Positions 5,164 to 6,017 of a DNA stretch of 6,017 nt are shown in pieces. Positions within the stretch are counted from its first letter, which is position 1. Each line of letters begins with the position of its first letter. Under the pieces are notes generated by a model. It was not told the origin of the DNA, ran no database searches, and saw only the letters and a program-made list of their open reading frames with translations. Position numbers and translations under genes: made by a program. Source of the DNA: Gemmatimonadota bacterium. GTDB taxonomy: Bacteria > Gemmatimonadota > Gemmatimonadetes > Longimicrobiales > Longimicrobiaceae. Location of the stretch: positions 1 to 6,017 of the forward strand of contig JAHWJV010000239.1 in NCBI GenBank assembly GCA_019348265.1, read 5' to 3'.

Positions 5164-5832
5164 ATGAGCGCCTTCCTGCCCCCCGACATCTCCTGCCTCT
5201 TAGCCGCGTCCGCCTCCGCCGATCGAGAGGAGGCCTGGGCCGCGTTCGCAGCGAATCACAACCGCCTTCTCCTTCACGTCTGTCACTCCCTCGGGGGGGA
5301 CCACGATGCGGTGATGGACCGCTACGCGTACGTCCTGGAGCAGCTCAGGCGCGACGACTTCCGCCGGCTGCGCTCCTATGTGGTAGACGGCCGGAGCAAG
5401 TTTACCACCTGGCTGGTCGTGGTCGCCCGACGCCTCTGCCTTGATCACCAACGCCAGGTGTACGGCCGGAACCGGTCGGCGGCGGGTGCCGGACCGGCGG
5501 AGCAGGAGGCCCGCGCCAACCGCAGGCGGCTCGTGGACCTGGTCGGTGAGCAGCTCGACCCTGAGGAGCTGGAGGACCGTGGGTCGGCGCCAGCGGACGC
5601 CGTCGTGCGCACCACCGAGCTTAACGAAGCCCTTGAGGCCTCGGTGGCGCGCCTGAAAGCTCGTGACCGTCTCCTCCTGCGCCTGCGTTTCGATGACGGA
5701 CTCTCCGCGCGAGAGATCGCGCAGATCATGGATTTTCCCTCTCCCTTCCACGTGTACCGCCGCCTCCAGGAGGTGCTCGGGGAGCTGCGGGGCTCGCTGG
5801 CCACGCGAGGGGTGCTGGACCCCGTTCCCTGA
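5164..5832 (+). CDS. ECF-like RNA polymerase sigma factor (sigma-70 family)
   Basis: The 222-residue product has a two-domain ECF layout. Region 2 spans about residues 26-100, with D52-RYAYVLEQLR (core RNA polymerase binding) and KFTTWLVVVARRLCLDHQR (79-97, promoter melting and -10 recognition). Region 4 spans about 152-210, with ALEASVARLKARDRLLLRLR and a helix-turn-helix LSAREIAQIMDFPSPFHVYR (180-199) for -35 recognition. The start chosen is ATG 5164, preceded by CGGAG at 5156-5160. The frame is open back to GTG 5017, but the extra 49 residues lack third-position bias and have no sigma similarity, so that is untranslated leader. The gene is followed 96 bases later by a probable anti-sigma gene. 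It would redirect RNA polymerase to a small regulon; the inducing signal is not visible here. Confidence 0.9.
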   Translation: MSAFLPPDISCLLAASASADREEAWAAFAANHNRLLLHVCHSLGGDHDAVMDRYAYVLEQLRRDDFRRLRSYVVDGRSKFTTWLVVVARRLCLDHQRQVYGRNRSAAGAGPAEQEARANRRRLVDLVGEQLDPEELEDRGSAPADAVVRTTELNEALEASVARLKARDRLLLRLRFDDGLSAREIAQIMDFPSPFHVYRRLQEVLGELRGSLATRGVLDPVP

Positions 5833-5928
5833 CCTCGCGCGGCCGGGCGCAAATTCGCCGCGGCAGTCCGTTACACAGGGGTAGAGCAAAGAAAGGCCCG
5901 CCAGGCCGTCCACCAGACGTCGGTTCGT

Positions 5929-6017
5929 ATGAGCGAGCACGACCATCCCGATCCCTTAGAGGTCGCGGCCTACCTAGACCATGCACTGTCGGTCGAGGAG
6001 CGCGAGCGCATGGAGGC
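5929..6017 (+). CDS. Probable anti-sigma factor, N-terminus only (cut by window end)
   Basis: The open frame from ATG 5929 runs to the window edge, giving 29 residues plus two bases. The sequence HPDPLEVAAYLDHALSVEER resembles the start of zinc-finger (zf-HC2-type) anti-sigma factors, which open with an acidic LAAYLDGxLSxEER helix before the Cys/His zinc motif. That motif, if present, lies beyond the window. Position directly after an ECF sigma gene fits an anti-sigma role. There is no Shine-Dalgarno at the expected distance (AGAAAGG near 5890 is too far upstream), and no other start codon occurs in frame between the sigma stop and 5929. The identification rests on a short segment and context. 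Confidence 0.6.
   Translation, partial: MSEHDHPDPLEVAAYLDHALSVEERERME

Noticed and set aside
1..6017. CRISPR arrays, insertion sequences, integrases, tandem repeats
   Set aside because: No regularly spaced repeats, transposase-like frames or terminal inverted repeats were found on reading both strands.

Overview
The window is GC-rich bacterial DNA with strongly G/C-ending codons. c-type cytochromes, membrane-anchored electron-transfer proteins and an ECF sigma/anti-sigma pair suggest a Gram-negative, respiring bacterium from a high-GC group such as Gemmatimonadota, Acidobacteriota or Myxococcota. That placement is inference; there is no marker gene here. All supported genes are on the + strand.

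Layout. Positions 1-60 hold the C-terminal end of an unidentified gene. Positions 61-333 are non-coding and hold two hairpins and a good Shine-Dalgarno sequence. Positions 334-3396 form a tight three-gene redox operon joined by two ATGA stop/start overlaps. Its members are: (i) a BFD [2Fe-2S] / FAD-NAD(P) reductase / five-helix cytochrome b fusion, split by an apparent one-base frameshift near 895-915; (ii) a membrane-anchored pentaheme c-type cytochrome; (iii) an exported monoheme DUF3365 (Tll0287-like) protein. A very strong hairpin at 3421-3465 follows. Positions 3466-3791 are non-coding, with an ECF-type promoter candidate and local foldable structure. A DUF3616 beta-propeller-like gene lies at 3792-4877. 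After another non-coding stretch (4878-5163), with a second ECF-type promoter candidate, come an ECF-like sigma factor (5164-5832) and the start of a probable anti-sigma factor (5929 to the window end).

How the genes may work together. The reductase fusion has its flavin module before its membrane module, the reverse of ferric reductases and NADPH oxidases. Its membrane part carries two His-x13-His pairs, enough for two transmembrane b hemes. With the pentaheme cytochrome and the DUF3365 heme protein encoded next to it, the simplest model is a conduit that takes electrons from cytoplasmic NAD(P)H, through FAD and the b hemes, to periplasmic c hemes. The terminal acceptor is unknown. This operon is the most unusual part of the window. 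The sigma factor may control its own gene and the DUF3616 gene, because both have a GGAA(C/T)-N16-(G/C)GTCG motif upstream. That link is a hypothesis.
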